DNA from: Rostratula benghalensis
Taxonomy: Eukaryota; Chordata; Aves; Charadriiformes; Rostratulidae
Direction: 5' to 3'
DNA: 64,000 nt
Assembly (NCBI GenBank): GCA_013399305.1
Contig: VXAI01000004.1
Coordinates: forward strand, 1,527,768-1,591,767
Shown: positions 1 to 13,600 of the stretch, piece by piece
Numbering within the stretch: the first letter of the stretch is position 1
Layout of the letters: every line of letters begins with the position of its first letter
Notes under the pieces: model-generated
The model's database searches: none
Seen by the model: only the letters and a program-made list of their open reading frames with translations
What the model was told of the DNA's origin: nothing
Position numbers and translations under genes: made by a program

Positions 1-1090
1 CATACTGTGGGAGATGTTTGGATACACAGCCATGATGAGCAGGCACATGTTCTTTGGGATCCTTGATGAGCAGGATGTGGTCCCAAATGAGCTCAGTGTA
101 AGCTTCCCTAGTACAGGAGTCCCCTGTCTGCTGCCACTGGCCAGCTGGTGATGCTGGTCCTGGGTGCCAGCCACCCTTTACTTGTTGGTGCGGCAGGTTG
201 AGATGCTGGGACACAGGTGTGTGATGGGCTCATCCTCTTGGGCTGCTGTGGATGGAGCAAATCTGGTGTTGGCAGGCCAGGGGCAGCTCTGGCACTGCAA
301 GATTCATGGGACACACTCATTTTGGTGGAGTTGGAGGTGACCTCAGGGGGCTCAGAGAGATTTACATGGTGTAAGTGATCTTCCTGGTCTCCTGCTTGTG
401 TGTGCCGTGCAGGAGGCTGGATGCCTCACAGCCCTCTCTGGCAGTGAGAGGTCAGCAAGCAGAATTTAAAACTTCCTCTGTGCATATCCATGTGTGCACA
501 CACACCTGCAAAAGGGGTTTTTTTGAGTCAAAACTGAGCACTGACACTTTTTTCTAAAGTAGCATTTTTAGAGTTGTGGCATATTCACACAAGGTCCGTT
601 TTCCTTTAACAACATTATGCTGCTGGTTTTTCTGCTGCCAGCCTTCAGGACAGCAGGACCACGAGCAGATGAGCAGGGGATTTTTCCATTTGTTGTAAAG
701 CACTGAACAGACAACATTCCCTTTCCTGTGCACCACCAGGTGCACTGACTGGGCTCAGCAGTGGCAGGGGCTGGATCCTGGCTTCAGATCTGCATCAGGG
801 GCTGAGACAGCCCAGCTGTGATGTATTTTGATTCATGATCTGATGTCTTCTGGCCTCGTACGTCCATATGGCATGGCTTTAAGCCGAATGCATGCCCCTC
901 ACGGGTGCACCGCTGGCTGCCTTGAGGCAGGCCCAGACTCACTTGGCTGTGGAGGTGGTCTCAGTCACCTCCCAGTGTGCAGGATGTCTGAGAACCATTT
1001 CTGCTCCCCCCAAAATGCAGTTTGCATTGCCACAGGATTTTGCACTAATACAAGCTTTTGCTTCTTAAATTTCTAGCATCTGTAGGGTGT
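1..1090. other. Intergenic DNA, no gene seen
   Basis: Only short frames (82 codons or fewer) without domain or start support. No repeat recognised. Confidence 0.6.
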
Positions 1091-1560
1091 ATCAAACCAT
1101 AAAAGAGACAGTTCAGCCAGCTTCAATATGCTCCTCCCTTGTTTTCTTTTCCCTTTCTCTCAGTCTTTGAATTTTTCTTTCCTCTGGACTGTGTATCTGT
1201 TTTGCCCTTTATGTTTTTCTTTTACAACTCTGCTATGGTGGTGCCTAGAAAAGATCCAGGGACCTTATTAGGCACAGCCAACAAAAATGGTCTTCAAAGA
1301 CCCTGACTATAAAGTGCCTTTTTAAAAAAAAATAAAATAAAATAAATCTGCTTTCAGTTATCTCTGTCACCACTTTTTTCCTCCATTCTTTTGCTGGGTT
1401 TCTCTTTCCTTCTGTCCTTCCTTTCTTCCCCCATCTTCTTCTATTCCCCTGGTTTTTATCTCATTCTCTAGAGCATTTTGGCTTTTTATTCCCTGTCCTT
1501 CCTCCCATCTCTCAGTCCTAGGTCATGTTTCCTTAATTTTTCACTTTCTATCTCCCCAGT
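1091..1560. other. Pyrimidine-rich stretch on the + strand
   Basis: Repeated CTTTCC/TTTCTC wording with an A-rich interruption at 1320-1347 (AAAAAAAAATAAAATAAAAT). No gene. It may be decayed simple sequence. Confidence 0.55.
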
Positions 1561-4500
1561 AGCCTCTAAAACCATCTCTTATCCATTGGCTTCTGCCTCG
1601 GACATTTGCATCCCCTTACTAGCTCTGCTGGCCTCTCAATGTCCCAGCAGCTTGCAGAAGGGAGGGCAAAACTTAGTGGTCCCTTCTCTTTTGGTCTCAC
1701 GACAGAAGCAAGGCGCATTTTCTTTTCCTTCCCAGTGTTAGAGGTACGAAGGCCAGTGGGGCCTATTGTCTCTGCACACTGGAGTAGATTCCTGTGGGAA
1801 TTGCTCCCAGCTTCCTTCACAGGCTGCTGAGCAACGTGTTGAGATTTCCTCTGCCCCAGAAGTGTGGAACTAAGGAGCTGGGAGAAGCGGCACCACTGAA
1901 ACTTTTCTCTTTTTCTCTCCTCTCTACCTCTCTGTTAGCAGACAAAGAGGAATACAAAAGCCTTGCCCCATGAAGGTTTCAGCAGAGCAGCCAGTGAGTT
2001 GAAGGACTAGCTGATCTGCCTCTCTGATAGGAGATGGAGGTGCCTGAGCCAGGCTGCAGTGCAGCAAGTGACCCGAATGGGGGACATTTGCGTGTCTCAC
2101 AGCCCGTTCTCCCCTGCACTGCTCCTCCACTGAATCTGGCCCCAGCTGTGCCCACTGCAAGGTCAGCGTGGAGGGCAGGCAGGCACAGGGCTGCGTGGAA
2201 GCCCTGGTTTCTCCCAGCAAGTGGGTACAGAGCCAACATTCATCATTAGAAGCCCTTCCAGTGCTGGGCCAGCATCCATGGATTTTGCTTTAATCAACAT
2301 GCGTCTTTGAGGATTGCACTTGGTAAAGAATACTTTAGAAAAAATATTATTTTCATTACAGTCAGTGTAAGTTTTCCAAACACTTGGTAGTGTTTGTGTT
2401 TGTGCTTCAAACGACAACACTGATAAGTCAAATATTGTGCTCCTTATATAGGTATAACCTCCTTTAGTTCTGATTTTATTTCTTTTGGTGGCTTCTGCTA
2501 GTCCTCCCTAACATTTTCCACCATGGCATTGCAATGCCTGCAGTAGTGCTGAAGGCTTTTTTATCTCAGATGCACAGTCCTGCTGACTGCAATTAGGGCT
2601 GACCTGCCCACATAGACAGCATTGGAGCTTTTGGGGTGGATTTCTTGGGGTTTTGCAGACTGGTTATGCAGCTTGTATCATCTGGGACACTGGTTGTCTG
2701 CAGATGCCTTCAGGCTTTGGGAAGCAGAGAGCTGTGGGACTGCTCTGGGTTACAAGGCAAGCTCTTGGGTCCAAGCACATAGCTGTGGCCTTGACAGGTC
2801 ACATTTCTCTTTGCAGTGTCACTTCCTACCATGCTTGCAATGGCAGTAGCTGTTTGCACTGTCATAACATTTCTTCTCCTGGAGCTTCCTGGCTGGGGAG
2901 GCTGTGGCAGTTCCTGTAGGGCCTGTCACCCCACTCCCAAGGCACTTGCCAGGGGCAGATCCACTCCCATTCCACTTGCTGAGCCCGAGCAGCACCTACG
3001 CCAGAGGCTGCCAGCTCCCCCTGCTCTTGGTACTGGCTCCCCATTGCCTGGCCTGGTTTTCCTGCCCTTGGTGGCCAAAGGACTGCCAATTCCAGAGGTA
3101 GCCATCACCCCAGATCCTCCTGCATTTGTCTGGGATGGGCTGATAAACAGGTCCCTCTAGCACAAGTCCAAACCCAGCTCTTTCCTTTCATGTATGAAAG
3201 CTTAATAGGAGTGATAGCTGTCAATAAAATCATGAGCCATGCCTTATTTTAGATTTCATATTAAACTGTGAGGAATGAGTACAGAGACCTGGCTGGATGG
3301 TGCCCCTGAAGACGATGGAAATTTTGTCTCTTGCAGGAAGAACAAGGCTCCTTGATGCTGGCAAGACACAGGTTGCTCTCTGATATACTGCCCACAATTC
3401 ACAGAGGGAATCACTGGTACTACCAATATCTTTTATTAACACTGAAAAGAAAAAGAGAGCATTTATTGTGTACAATATGTAATGTTCTGCTCATCTCTGA
3501 GCTAGCGTCCTCCTGTGCTGTCTCTGATTTGTCATTTCAATAATAGTATTCACAGAATTTGGTGTTGTATAGTTTGCTTGCAAGATCATCTCGAGTAGGT
3601 ATGGTTTGAAATACTTGTCTTGAGGTTTCACGTTTGCTTGTGAGATTTCCCTAAATGTGCTCGTTTCTACTGGCTGATCTTCTTGGGTTTTAAGTCCTGT
3701 TTCAGATGGTAAGTGGGAGAACTGGAAGGAATGGTGAAAGGTCCTTTGCCCATGGTTAGAGACAAGTGCCACTCACACCACAAAGTGACCAGATCAACCT
3801 TTGCCTGCATCTGCTTTGAGCTGCAACTCACACCTACCGCTGCCTCCACAAACACAGAGGTGCAGAGGGGAATCCCAGTTGTCATATAATAAATTGGGTC
3901 CTAATTTCCTGCTAGGGACCAGCCTTAACAGATGCTCCTTTCTCATTTGTGCACATGCTCCTCATCCATGCCCTCACATACCTGCTTATGAAGCCCCCTG
4001 ACTGCTCACTGTCAGCCTGGTCCCCCACTGACACAAGCAAACACAGCCCCAGTGAGGGATGAGCCTGCACAGGAATACACCTCCAGAACCTAACTTGCAC
4101 TTACCCTTAGCCATGCCAACAAGTGTTGGCAGCATTTGCCATAGTAGGACAGTCTAAAAGAAACTAAGGAGGAGGTTACCATCAAGGTAAAGAGGAGAAA
4201 GAGCAAGTGTGAGGATGCTTTTTCAGACCTGTGGTGTTACTCTGTTAGCTGCAAGAGGAAACTTGAATCAGCAGACCCTCAAAGGCTTGCAACAAAACGC
4301 CACTTTTGTTGGTGGGACAATACCAAGTAGGCTGCAAGTAAATTCTAACATCACCCCATTGTATTAAGCTGACTAGACCCATGCTGGCTTTATGTCTTCT
4401 TGACACCTTCTTTTTCCTAACTAAAGCCCTTTCATTACCTAAAGATACAATTACTCAACTTGGTTCAGGTGTCCTCACTGATAAATGTCCTCCAGTGTTT

Positions 4501-4849
4501 GAGGTGCTCAGGTGCAAACTGTGTGTTGATTCCCAAAGCCTATCCAGTCCTGGAAATTGTCAGAGGTGGGGCTGGCATAATCACTGGCTGGCCCAGCTGC
4601 TCCACCCTTGAACCACAGGTGGGATCACTTGACTAATGGTTTTTGCATTAGTGCTCAAAAACTTCTAAGGCCGGGTGTTCTTCAACTTTCTGGGCGACCT
4701 ACTCTGGCACTTACCTCCCCTGGCTCTTGGAAGAGTTTTTCACTTAGCTCCTTTGCTTTAAGACTGTTACTCTAGTATTCCAAGTGGACTTAGAAATAAG
4801 ATTATTCCCTTTCTGGTTTATATATTAGATGGACCCTGCCATCTATTCC
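1561..4849. other. Intergenic DNA, no gene seen
   Basis: Several frames up to 114 codons, none with recognisable domains and mostly overlapping one another on opposite strands. No clear repeat. Confidence 0.55.
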
Positions 4850-6720
4850 TCACCCCCACACTTTGGTAAAGACCATCTCATCAATAGGATTTTTCAGTTT
4901 TAGATTATTCATCCTTTCCCACTCAACACCCTTTCTGGACCATTGCCATTGCTTTCCTTTGCACTTTCTGCCATCAGCTCAGTCTCCCTAAACTGCAGTG
5001 GCCAAAACTGCACAGCTGACACTTCAGATGAAGTCTTGACAGCATAGACAGCAGGGGAAGAATGGTTTCCTGTTTTCCACAGGCTGCACTTCTGTTTGTA
5101 CACCTCATTAGAGCACTTTCATTTTTTACTGCATCATGACCGTGCTCATTCATGTTGAGCTGTCATCTCCAGATCTTCTGCTACAGAACTGCTGCTGCAC
5201 TGGTTGTTCCCCAGTTGATCTTGCAGTCCTTGATGACACTTACACAAATGCAGAGCTTCTCTTTGTCCCTACTGAATGGTGCTTCTCTTCCCGTCCCCCT
5301 CTCCCATTTGTCAAGATTGTTTTGCATTCTCCTCCTGTTCTCCAAAGTGCTTGTTCTTCATGGCGTCCTGTGCTAATTTAATAAGTGTTCCCTACGCTTG
5401 GTTTTGGTTTTTTTCAAAGATATTAATGAAAATACTGTGTGCTGCCAGACATAAAACAGATGGCTTCAGACTTCATTTGATACGTACTGCCAGTTTGACA
5501 GTGAAGCATTTATAACTGCTCTTAGTCTGGTTTTCCAACCAGCTGTACACTCCTCTAATAGCAGTCTCTTTAAGCCCTGTTTCTTTACTTGGCTTATGAA
5601 AGCATCAGATGAGACGATGGCAAAAGCCTTATTAAAATCAAGATCTGAGGCCTACTGTAGAAGGAAATTAGATTGATTTGATGTGATTTGTTCTTGTCAA
5701 ATCAGTCTTTGCCATTCCTCATCTGCTTGTTGTCTTCTAGGTGTTGGAAAACTGTTTATCCAATTACCACTTCCAGTATTTTTTCAGGACTTGAAATTAA
5801 TCTGCCTGGTCTCTGATTCTGGCTTCTCCTGCCCCCCATCCTTCTTTCATGGTCAGTGCTAGGTTTGCCTTTCCCAGCGTGCAGAAACACATCCCCCACC
5901 CCTGACTTCTGTGCTGATGGCGCCGTGTGGGCTTCAGCTGCTTTCCCCAGAACGACAGAAGGCTTTTAGTTCTTGTCAGTTGGAATATTTTTGACTTATT
6001 TAGACATCATCTGACCTCTTCATTCTTTCTTGCAGCTGGTATTTTTACCCTCGGACTGTTTATGCTGGTTGTGTTAAATGGGGCACCTTTGAGAAAAGAC
6101 TGTAGGAAAAAAGTGTCAAACACTTTAGCATGTTTGGCATCGTCACTGAGTATCTCTTTCTCCTCGTGAAATCCTGCTTTCCCTTTGGCCCTCCTGTTGC
6201 TACCAGTGCATACACTTCACGCCCACTGCTTGTTGCATCACTTAACATCGTTTTCATGTTGTTCCTCCATGCTCATGCTGTTCTTTTATACTTAGTAACA
6301 TGACCTAGTTCCACTTTCTGTGTGCTTCCTCTGCACTTCTGAAACTAATGAAGACCTCGTGATTCAGCCAGTTGATACCTTACTTGCCTCCTTTAGTACT
6401 TGTGCTAAGCTGCCCCAGAACTGAGCAGCTCACAAGAAGTTCTGTACCATGTCTTTTGTGACTCTGCCTTTCATACTATTTCCTTAGAGCACTGCCAACT
6501 CTCCAAACGTCCTTTCTCCCTCAGAATTGTTCCCCTGGGATTGTGTGTAATAACACCGTGAGTTAGCTAAAGTCTCTCTCCTAGAAGTCTACCCTTTTGT
6601 CTCTGGGTTTGTTTTTTTTCCCCTGCCTCCTTTCCTAGAAATCATGACTGCTACCACTTCAAGGTCACTCTCACCCCAGTTGCTTTTCACCTTCACTGCA
6701 AAACCAGTTCCCGTATATTA
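4850..6720 (-). mobile_element. Ancient degraded CR1/L3-like LINE fragment
   Basis: The + strand reads as the reverse complement of a CR1/L3-family LINE along nearly 1.9 kb. Recognisable wording: CCAAAACTGCACAGC near 5005, TTCAAAGATATTAATGAAAA near 5415, GCAAAAGCCTTATTAAAATC near 5620, TTGTTCTTGTCAAATCA near 5688, CCAGTATTTTTTCAGGACTT near 5773, and CTAGAAATCATGACTGCTA near 6635. The order of these blocks follows the family, so it is one element with its 5' side to the right. All frames are broken, so it is inactive. Boundaries are approximate; identification is from recalled family sequence. Confidence 0.7.
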
Positions 6721-9700
6721 GTTAGAATAAATTTTTGCAGAGTAGCTAGCCAGGAAGAAGCAAAAGAGATGGCAGCTGCAGACAGTTCAGGGAAGGGCAC
6801 AGAGAGAGTACCAGAATAGAGCTAAACAGAAAACCCCCTGCATATTTAGCACTTAGTTGTGTCAGGAAAAAATAGTATTACCTTTCACAATTACCTGCCC
6901 CTGCCTATGAACTTGTCATTAGTTTCCAGGAGATGTGGCTAACAGTGGTGGAAATATTTGTATTGTTTGTGTAAAACACAATTTTAATAACCATGTTATT
7001 AAAATACTTCTGTCTTAGGACTTTTTCTTTCTACTTTTATTCTTACAATGAGAGGGCTTAGACCTTTCAAATATTTAGAAACTACATGTAATAAGCATGT
7101 AGTCATATTCTTCTTTATTCAATTAAGCATTGACATTAAAGTGTGTTTTTAAACATGGAGGCTCCAGCCAGCCAAACAGAGCTGTTTTGTCATCATTGTC
7201 ACAGCACTGAGAAGTCCTTGTGATGAGCCAGAGTCTCCAGCTTCTCAAAGGCCAACCAAGCTGTTTCCAGTGCACAGCGTGCACAATGAGCATCTCACAC
7301 TACACTGCACTAGTACCAGAAGAGTTTTCTTGTGCAAAACTTCCAGCAAAAAACTTGCTCTTGGGGAGTTGCTTGTCCTCTCTTCTTTGCTGCTATCCCA
7401 CCTGAGCTGACCCTCTTCCAGCCTGGGGCTGCCCCTATGCTGTTCTGGAAAATCTCACCTGAGCAGGGTGAAGGCAAGTTGCCTTTTGGCTGTCGTCCAC
7501 AGGTCCGGTGAGTTCCAGCAGAGGTCCCTTTAGGTACTGAGCTATTTGCCTTTGAGTATTGTGAGCAGGGTGACCAGTAACTCTGCTGCAAGTTATTTTA
7601 ATAACATTATTGATTTTGTGACTTCACTTTAGTTTTGCTTCATTACATCAAGTCTTGGAGTTAGGGTGAAGCGTCAGCTAATTAATTCAGTATAGATGAT
7701 GTTTCTTTATGGGGCACTCAGAACCAAAGAGAGTTCTCGAAGCTCCTGTGGATGTCTGCCCAGAAGCTGGTGTGGTTTCTAAAGGAGCTGTTGACTCCAT
7801 TTTAACACCCCAAACAACCACATGAGTACAACCTTATATCTGACTCCTCTCTGGGTATAATTGTATAAAAAGAAAACACTCTTCTGCTGTTATATACAAG
7901 CTATGACAATACATCAATAGCAGGTATCCTTGCAGGCAGTCTGATTTCTGCTCTTTGTCTAGCAGTTGTTGATCTGATGCGTCCTCTGATGGTTGCTCTT
8001 TGAGTCATAGGAAACTCCTTGGGAAAGTGTGGAGACTGTCAGACCTCAAGGAGAATAAACTAATCACAAGTGGCTGAGAGAGCGAGCTGTGGTGCTAAGT
8101 GCTGCATAGTGTCCTACTCAGCTGGGTCACAGAAAGCCAGTTTCTTATTAAAAAGAAAAAATGAATTTACAAAGTGCAGTCACAGTGTTTCTTTCTTTCA
8201 TGGACTAATCCAAAATTGATTGCCATCAGTTGGAGAACACTCCTGGTCATGCTCTAGGATGTTGGATCAGACTTTACAACGCCTGAAAAAAGCTGTGAAA
8301 AAAAAAGGTGGGAAGATTTGTAAGGCTTCCCCATAAAGGCGTGGATAGGTAATGTATTCATTTTTCTAAACGCATACCTAGAGGCTTAGACAACTGGCAT
8401 ATTTACATTGACCAAATGGTATTCTGGTTAAAACAAATCACGCTGCTGGCAAGCAGAGAACCCCCTGAATGTATAGCTCATATTCCCTGAAGTAAAATCA
8501 AGAGTAGCAGTGCCAGCTCATCGTTTCAAGCTTCCTAAAACAAAACATCTATTAAAAGTAACTCACCTCCAGCAAAAGCATGTTGTAACAGATAGGATTT
8601 CCAGTGCTTCTCTGAGAATACCCAGTTGTCCAAAACCCTGCACCTAGCCCCAGATCTCCCACTGACTTCACCAGAGAGGACCAAAAGCCACACGTTGGTG
8701 CCAAGACTCAACATGCTATCAGCATTTTTGCAGAACGACCTGAAAGGACAATTTAGCTTAACTTTTCCCTACTGAGTTTTTTATTCCAAGAATTCATTTC
8801 TCATTCATGCTGAAGAATTATTTCACCAAAGAACTGACCTTGTAGGGGACTGAAGCGGACTGAAGCATGCTAGAGAGAAAATAATTCCTAGTTAATAAAT
8901 ATATAAACAAGCAGTTCCTTCTCCTCTGTAATGTCTGATATGAGTTCCAAATTTACATTTAAAAACTTTCAAAACTAAACCATGAAGGGGAGACCTGACT
9001 TTGCTAATACTGTTTAGAGTGAGAAGCTGGCATGGAAAAATCTAACTGAAAATGCATTTGAAAGTGCCTTCTTAAAAAGAAGCATCATAAAAAGCAAACT
9101 GGAACATAAACCAAATTTTGCAGTAGTCTTGCAAATTTTCTTGATTTTGGAAGGATGTAGAGTGCATGCTAAGATCAGCTGCATGCATAGATTATTTTAT
9201 AAAAAATGGCATTGTGTTTTTTCATCCCCAACACAATCTCCAGCCATACAGTAGTTTTATTTATTACCAGAGTGTTCAGCAGCAATGAGAGCTGATGTGA
9301 GGAAGGAAACAGTTTCAAGAACATGGCAAGAATCCCATAATGTTACGGGTGTGGAATGGGGAAAGGTACTTTAAAAATGCAGGTGTAAATTATTGAACAT
9401 TTGAAATGTTTTCCCTTGGTAATTTTAATCACATTGTGGAATCAGTCACTCAAGCTTTTGTGAAACACTTGATTTATCGGAAGCTTTACGCTATTAGTCG
9501 CTGCTCAGGAGCCAGCCCTGCACTCAGTGCTGTGGGCAGGGCACGCCACGCCGGGGGCAGCAGCATGCTGAGGCTGGCTCAGAGCCACCGCTGCCAAACA
9601 CCCAGTGCCCTAAATTTAGCAGTAATCATCCAAAACGGGACTCTGATACACAGAAGCATTGAAGTTGACCCATGGATCCTATGCCAATGCCAGAGAGCAT

Positions 9701-10587
9701 CCTCAGAACCCCCTCTGCCTCCAAGAGGGATGCACTCACCTGCAGGGTTGTGTTGGGCTGAAGGCTGCAGTTTGGTGGCTGTGTCTCCTTTGCTTCACAC
9801 AGGAAATGAGCTGAGCATGTCTCAGCGTGAAGCATCTCTGACTCTTTTCAGAGGTGCCTGCTGGGGTCTAACCACCTCCTGGGTGCACTGCTCCAGGGCA
9901 AAATGCTCCCTCAGGCTCCAAGGGCACGTGAACCACGAAGCTGGGCATCTTGGGGTGGTCTGTGCAAGATAGGTACTGTCAGGCACATAATGGCTTCACA
10001 GATTTGGTTACATTTCTCCCTGCACTGATACCACCTCTTGCTGTTCTTCAAGTGCTGACTTATTTCCCCACTGTATGTGGAGATTCCCCTTGTATTTGTT
10101 GCCTAAGAATAACTCATTTATTTTGGTTGATGCTTTGTCTTACCAAAGCAAGAGTTGCAACCTCAACTGTTGTATGGTTAACACATGCTATCAAACCTCA
10201 CCCACAGTGTATCATAGTGAATGTGAAGGTGATTTAGACAAACCAGGGTTAGGATAAGGAGGTTGTATTTCAGTGTGTTTAATGCATGAATATATCTAAT
10301 GTTCATCAAAGCCATCAAATGACTGGACCTCATTTTGGATAGGCAAGCTTTTAATAAAGGAATTTTGACTGCAGAGACATTGTGCAATGGTCTTTGTAAG
10401 GACTTTGGACAGACTGACACCATCTCTGTGGCTGTACAGCACTTTGCACAAAGAGGTGTTGGATGTGACAGCAAAGGATGACAAGGTTTCATGTCTGCCT
10501 AAAAGCAAGAGAGTGCTGGATCTCTATTCTTCCTGGGCAACCTCGCTGCTGCCAGCCATAACTGATGGCAAAAATTTTCCTCATCCG

Positions 10588-10618
<31 letters not shown>

Positions 10619-13600
10619 TTCCTTTTAATTGACTTACTTAGACTTCCAGAAACTAAGGGCCAGATCTCATGCTGAGAGTTTTGTCTTTGGCATTAATGAA
10701 GCAGAATCTGTCCTTTAATGTTCAGTATTTGAACCTCTCAGGCTGCCTGAATTCAGCTGCCTCTTCAGCTATGAACATGGGTTTTTAGCAGGCATAAGAG
10801 CAGTGGGCTAGTTGGGGCAGATTTTTGCCTTTTCCCTGGAACAGATTTGGCAGATCCCTAGACTGAAGCATTTCCCTTTATCCCTGTCACCATCCTCTGT
10901 GCAGGGAGATCCTTCCCTTCCCTTGGACTGCCCAGCAAGGTCCATGCTCTCCTTTCAAGTCCCCAAGGGACAGGGAAGACAGTGAGGTGATGAAAAAGGC
11001 AGCACAACTGGGCACACCTCCCTCCCAGTCTACCTCCTCCCCACATACCAAATTCCCCTTGTTGGCAATTAGTGCAATTTACCATAACACAAAGACTGTC
11101 CCTAATGCCATTAAAAATGCAAATAGCGAGCCTGAGGAGCAGGAAGAAGCAGTTCCTTAGCAGCCCACTTCCTCCTGTCCCCAGCACGTGTTGCACAGAT
11201 GATGCTCTGCTGTGCCATGTTTCTGAGCTCTCAAAGTTGCATCTCTATTTTCTTTTCTTAATCTTAGCAATGTAGCTGCAGACTTAAAACATAACAGACA
11301 TTTAGAAACTGTATGACTTTCCCTAACTGTCTGTAACAGTTTCAAGATAAGTCATTTTAAAAAGAATTACTTGAAACGGAGTCTGCTTTAAACCAGACCT
11401 TTGTACTTCTTGTTTTTGCTTTTATCTTGGCGCAGATGCTTACCCTCTCTCTAGCTCCTTTGTAGAGTTCATTATGCAAAGGCAAAGAAGCTACACTAAC
11501 GTTGTAATTTTGTTTGGCAAGGTGAGCCGCAAAACATATGCTGTGTCATGCCTTTTTATTACTGTGTAAGAATTGCCAAAGCAGCCTAAAGGAGGAATCA
11601 AGGACATGATCGTTGCGAGGAAAAGAGGAAACGGTCCAGTTTTACAACACTCAGGCTTGTAACCACTTGCGGTAGTTTCAGAACTGGTTTAATTTTAAAT
11701 TATTTTCTTACCAACCGACAGCGGATTCAAAGTGACTTGTGTTTTGTCCTTCCACTTTCCAATGCAGATTGAGCCATTTTTCAGTGACCTGGTGAGCAAA
11801 ACCCTGCCTGTGCAGCGGGCACTGTGCGGGTAAAGTATGCCCTGTCCTCTCCCAGCACAGGCAGATGGCAGAGGAAGAGCCAGCCCGGGCAGACAGAGAA
11901 AGCCTCCTTGAGCAGGCACTGACATCCCTTTTCCACTGTGTGGAGGGCAGCGTGTCACACCTTATTCTGCTCATGCTCCAAGAGCAAAACCTGTACTTCT
12001 CAGTCTAGACAACCTGTAATCAGGCGAGGGAAGAGCAGGCAAGGGGAACAATTAATGGGTGTGATCTCAGCCTGCCCTAAAAACCTCTGAGGACCAGCTT
12101 TCTGTACGGGCATCTGTGGGAGCAAAGATGTGCCTCTCCCAGACCCACACCTCCTCTGGGGTCGCTTGTGCCATGGGTGCCCCGCTTCAAAATAACCCAA
12201 AAGATAAATTATCTTTAACTTAGTCCCAGATGTAAACCACCGTGCAGCCCCATGGCAGGAGTGGGCAGGAGCGGGTAAAAGGTACTAGAGGGGCAGAAAA
12301 AGGGCAGTTTTTGCTACATAACAAAACGCCCCATTGCAACATCTCCCGGGTGCTTTGGTTGCAATGCCTCCGAGCCTGCCTGAAGCTTCGGAAACGGCTT
12401 GAGAGAAATGGCTATGTGGTGTCTCCAGGGGAAGCAAACCTTGGCACGGGTGGTGGCTGCCCACCCCACAGCTGCTGCCCACACCTTGCTGAGTGTGGGC
12501 AGGGGTGGTGGGAAGGGCGAGGGGGCTGCATGGTAGTGGTGGTGGCAAAAGGCACAGCTCCCTTCATTGCCTGTTACCAGGTTTGGAGGGGGAAGGAGTA
12601 GAGGAGGAAGGGACATTCATCTTACAGTGTGAAAAAGAGGTAACGAAAGCTCAGTCCCTCGCTGCATGCTGCGGAAACACAGGGGCAGCATCACCCTTTT
12701 CGTTAAAGCCAGGGGTTTTGTTGTGTTGTGCAAAGTGGTGACCACCCCAGCAGCCAGTCCCCTCCCCCCTGTCCTGTAGTGACCGCTCGTGGCAGAGGCT
12801 GGGGGGATCTCTGGAGGGAGATGTGATGGGGGACGTCTCTGGGGGTCATTAGTGATCTGCCCTCACATGCTCTCTCAGGCACAAAGAAGCACTTCTACTA
12901 GCTGGGAAAAAAAAAACCAAAAACCAAAAAGGAGAACTGGAAATGTTTCCCTCTCCAGTCATTTTGCTCGCCATTAGAGTTTTCATACCTTCCCTGTTCT
13001 AAGTAAATGCACTTTCTGCATGTCAGACTTCAAAGTAGCAATAACCAGCTTGGGGAAAACGCCTGCAGGAGAGGGACAGGGCAAGAACACCTTGAGAAAT
13101 GCCCCTGCCCAGGCTTGCTCCCGCCTCCCCCAAAGGCTTGCTCTCTGTGCTGGCACAGCCAGGGAAGGCGGAGGCTGGTTAAAAGGGAATGATGCCTGCA
13201 AAGCACAGAGATGCAGGGAGCAATGGAGAGGTTTGCAAGTCACAGCTCTGAGAGGGAGAGCACGGCAACATCAGTGTGGTGGGAATGAGAGGCAGGTTCC
13301 CTCAAAGACACAAACTAAACCTTGCTGTCACACTTAGCACTGCTTTCAGCCCCGCATATGACAGGTATACAAAGCAAGGCAGTGACACCAAATGTGTCCT
13401 TTCAAAGGATGAAATGCAGAAGAAACTTTCCAACTATCACCTTTTCATAATGCAGACAAAGTGCCCACCGTGCCACTGCCTGCTCTTCTCCTCCCAGGGG
13501 AGGATGCAGAGGGGACACAGGCCCTTCGAGGCAGTGCCACAGGCAGGAGATGGGACCATGGAGCACCCACTCCCAGCATTTTCCCTCTGGCAGCTCCTGT

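Noticed and set aside
9406..9972. 188-codon + frame
   Set aside because: No domain, no promoter or splice signals, and no family resemblance. Within the length expected by chance over 64 kb on six frames.
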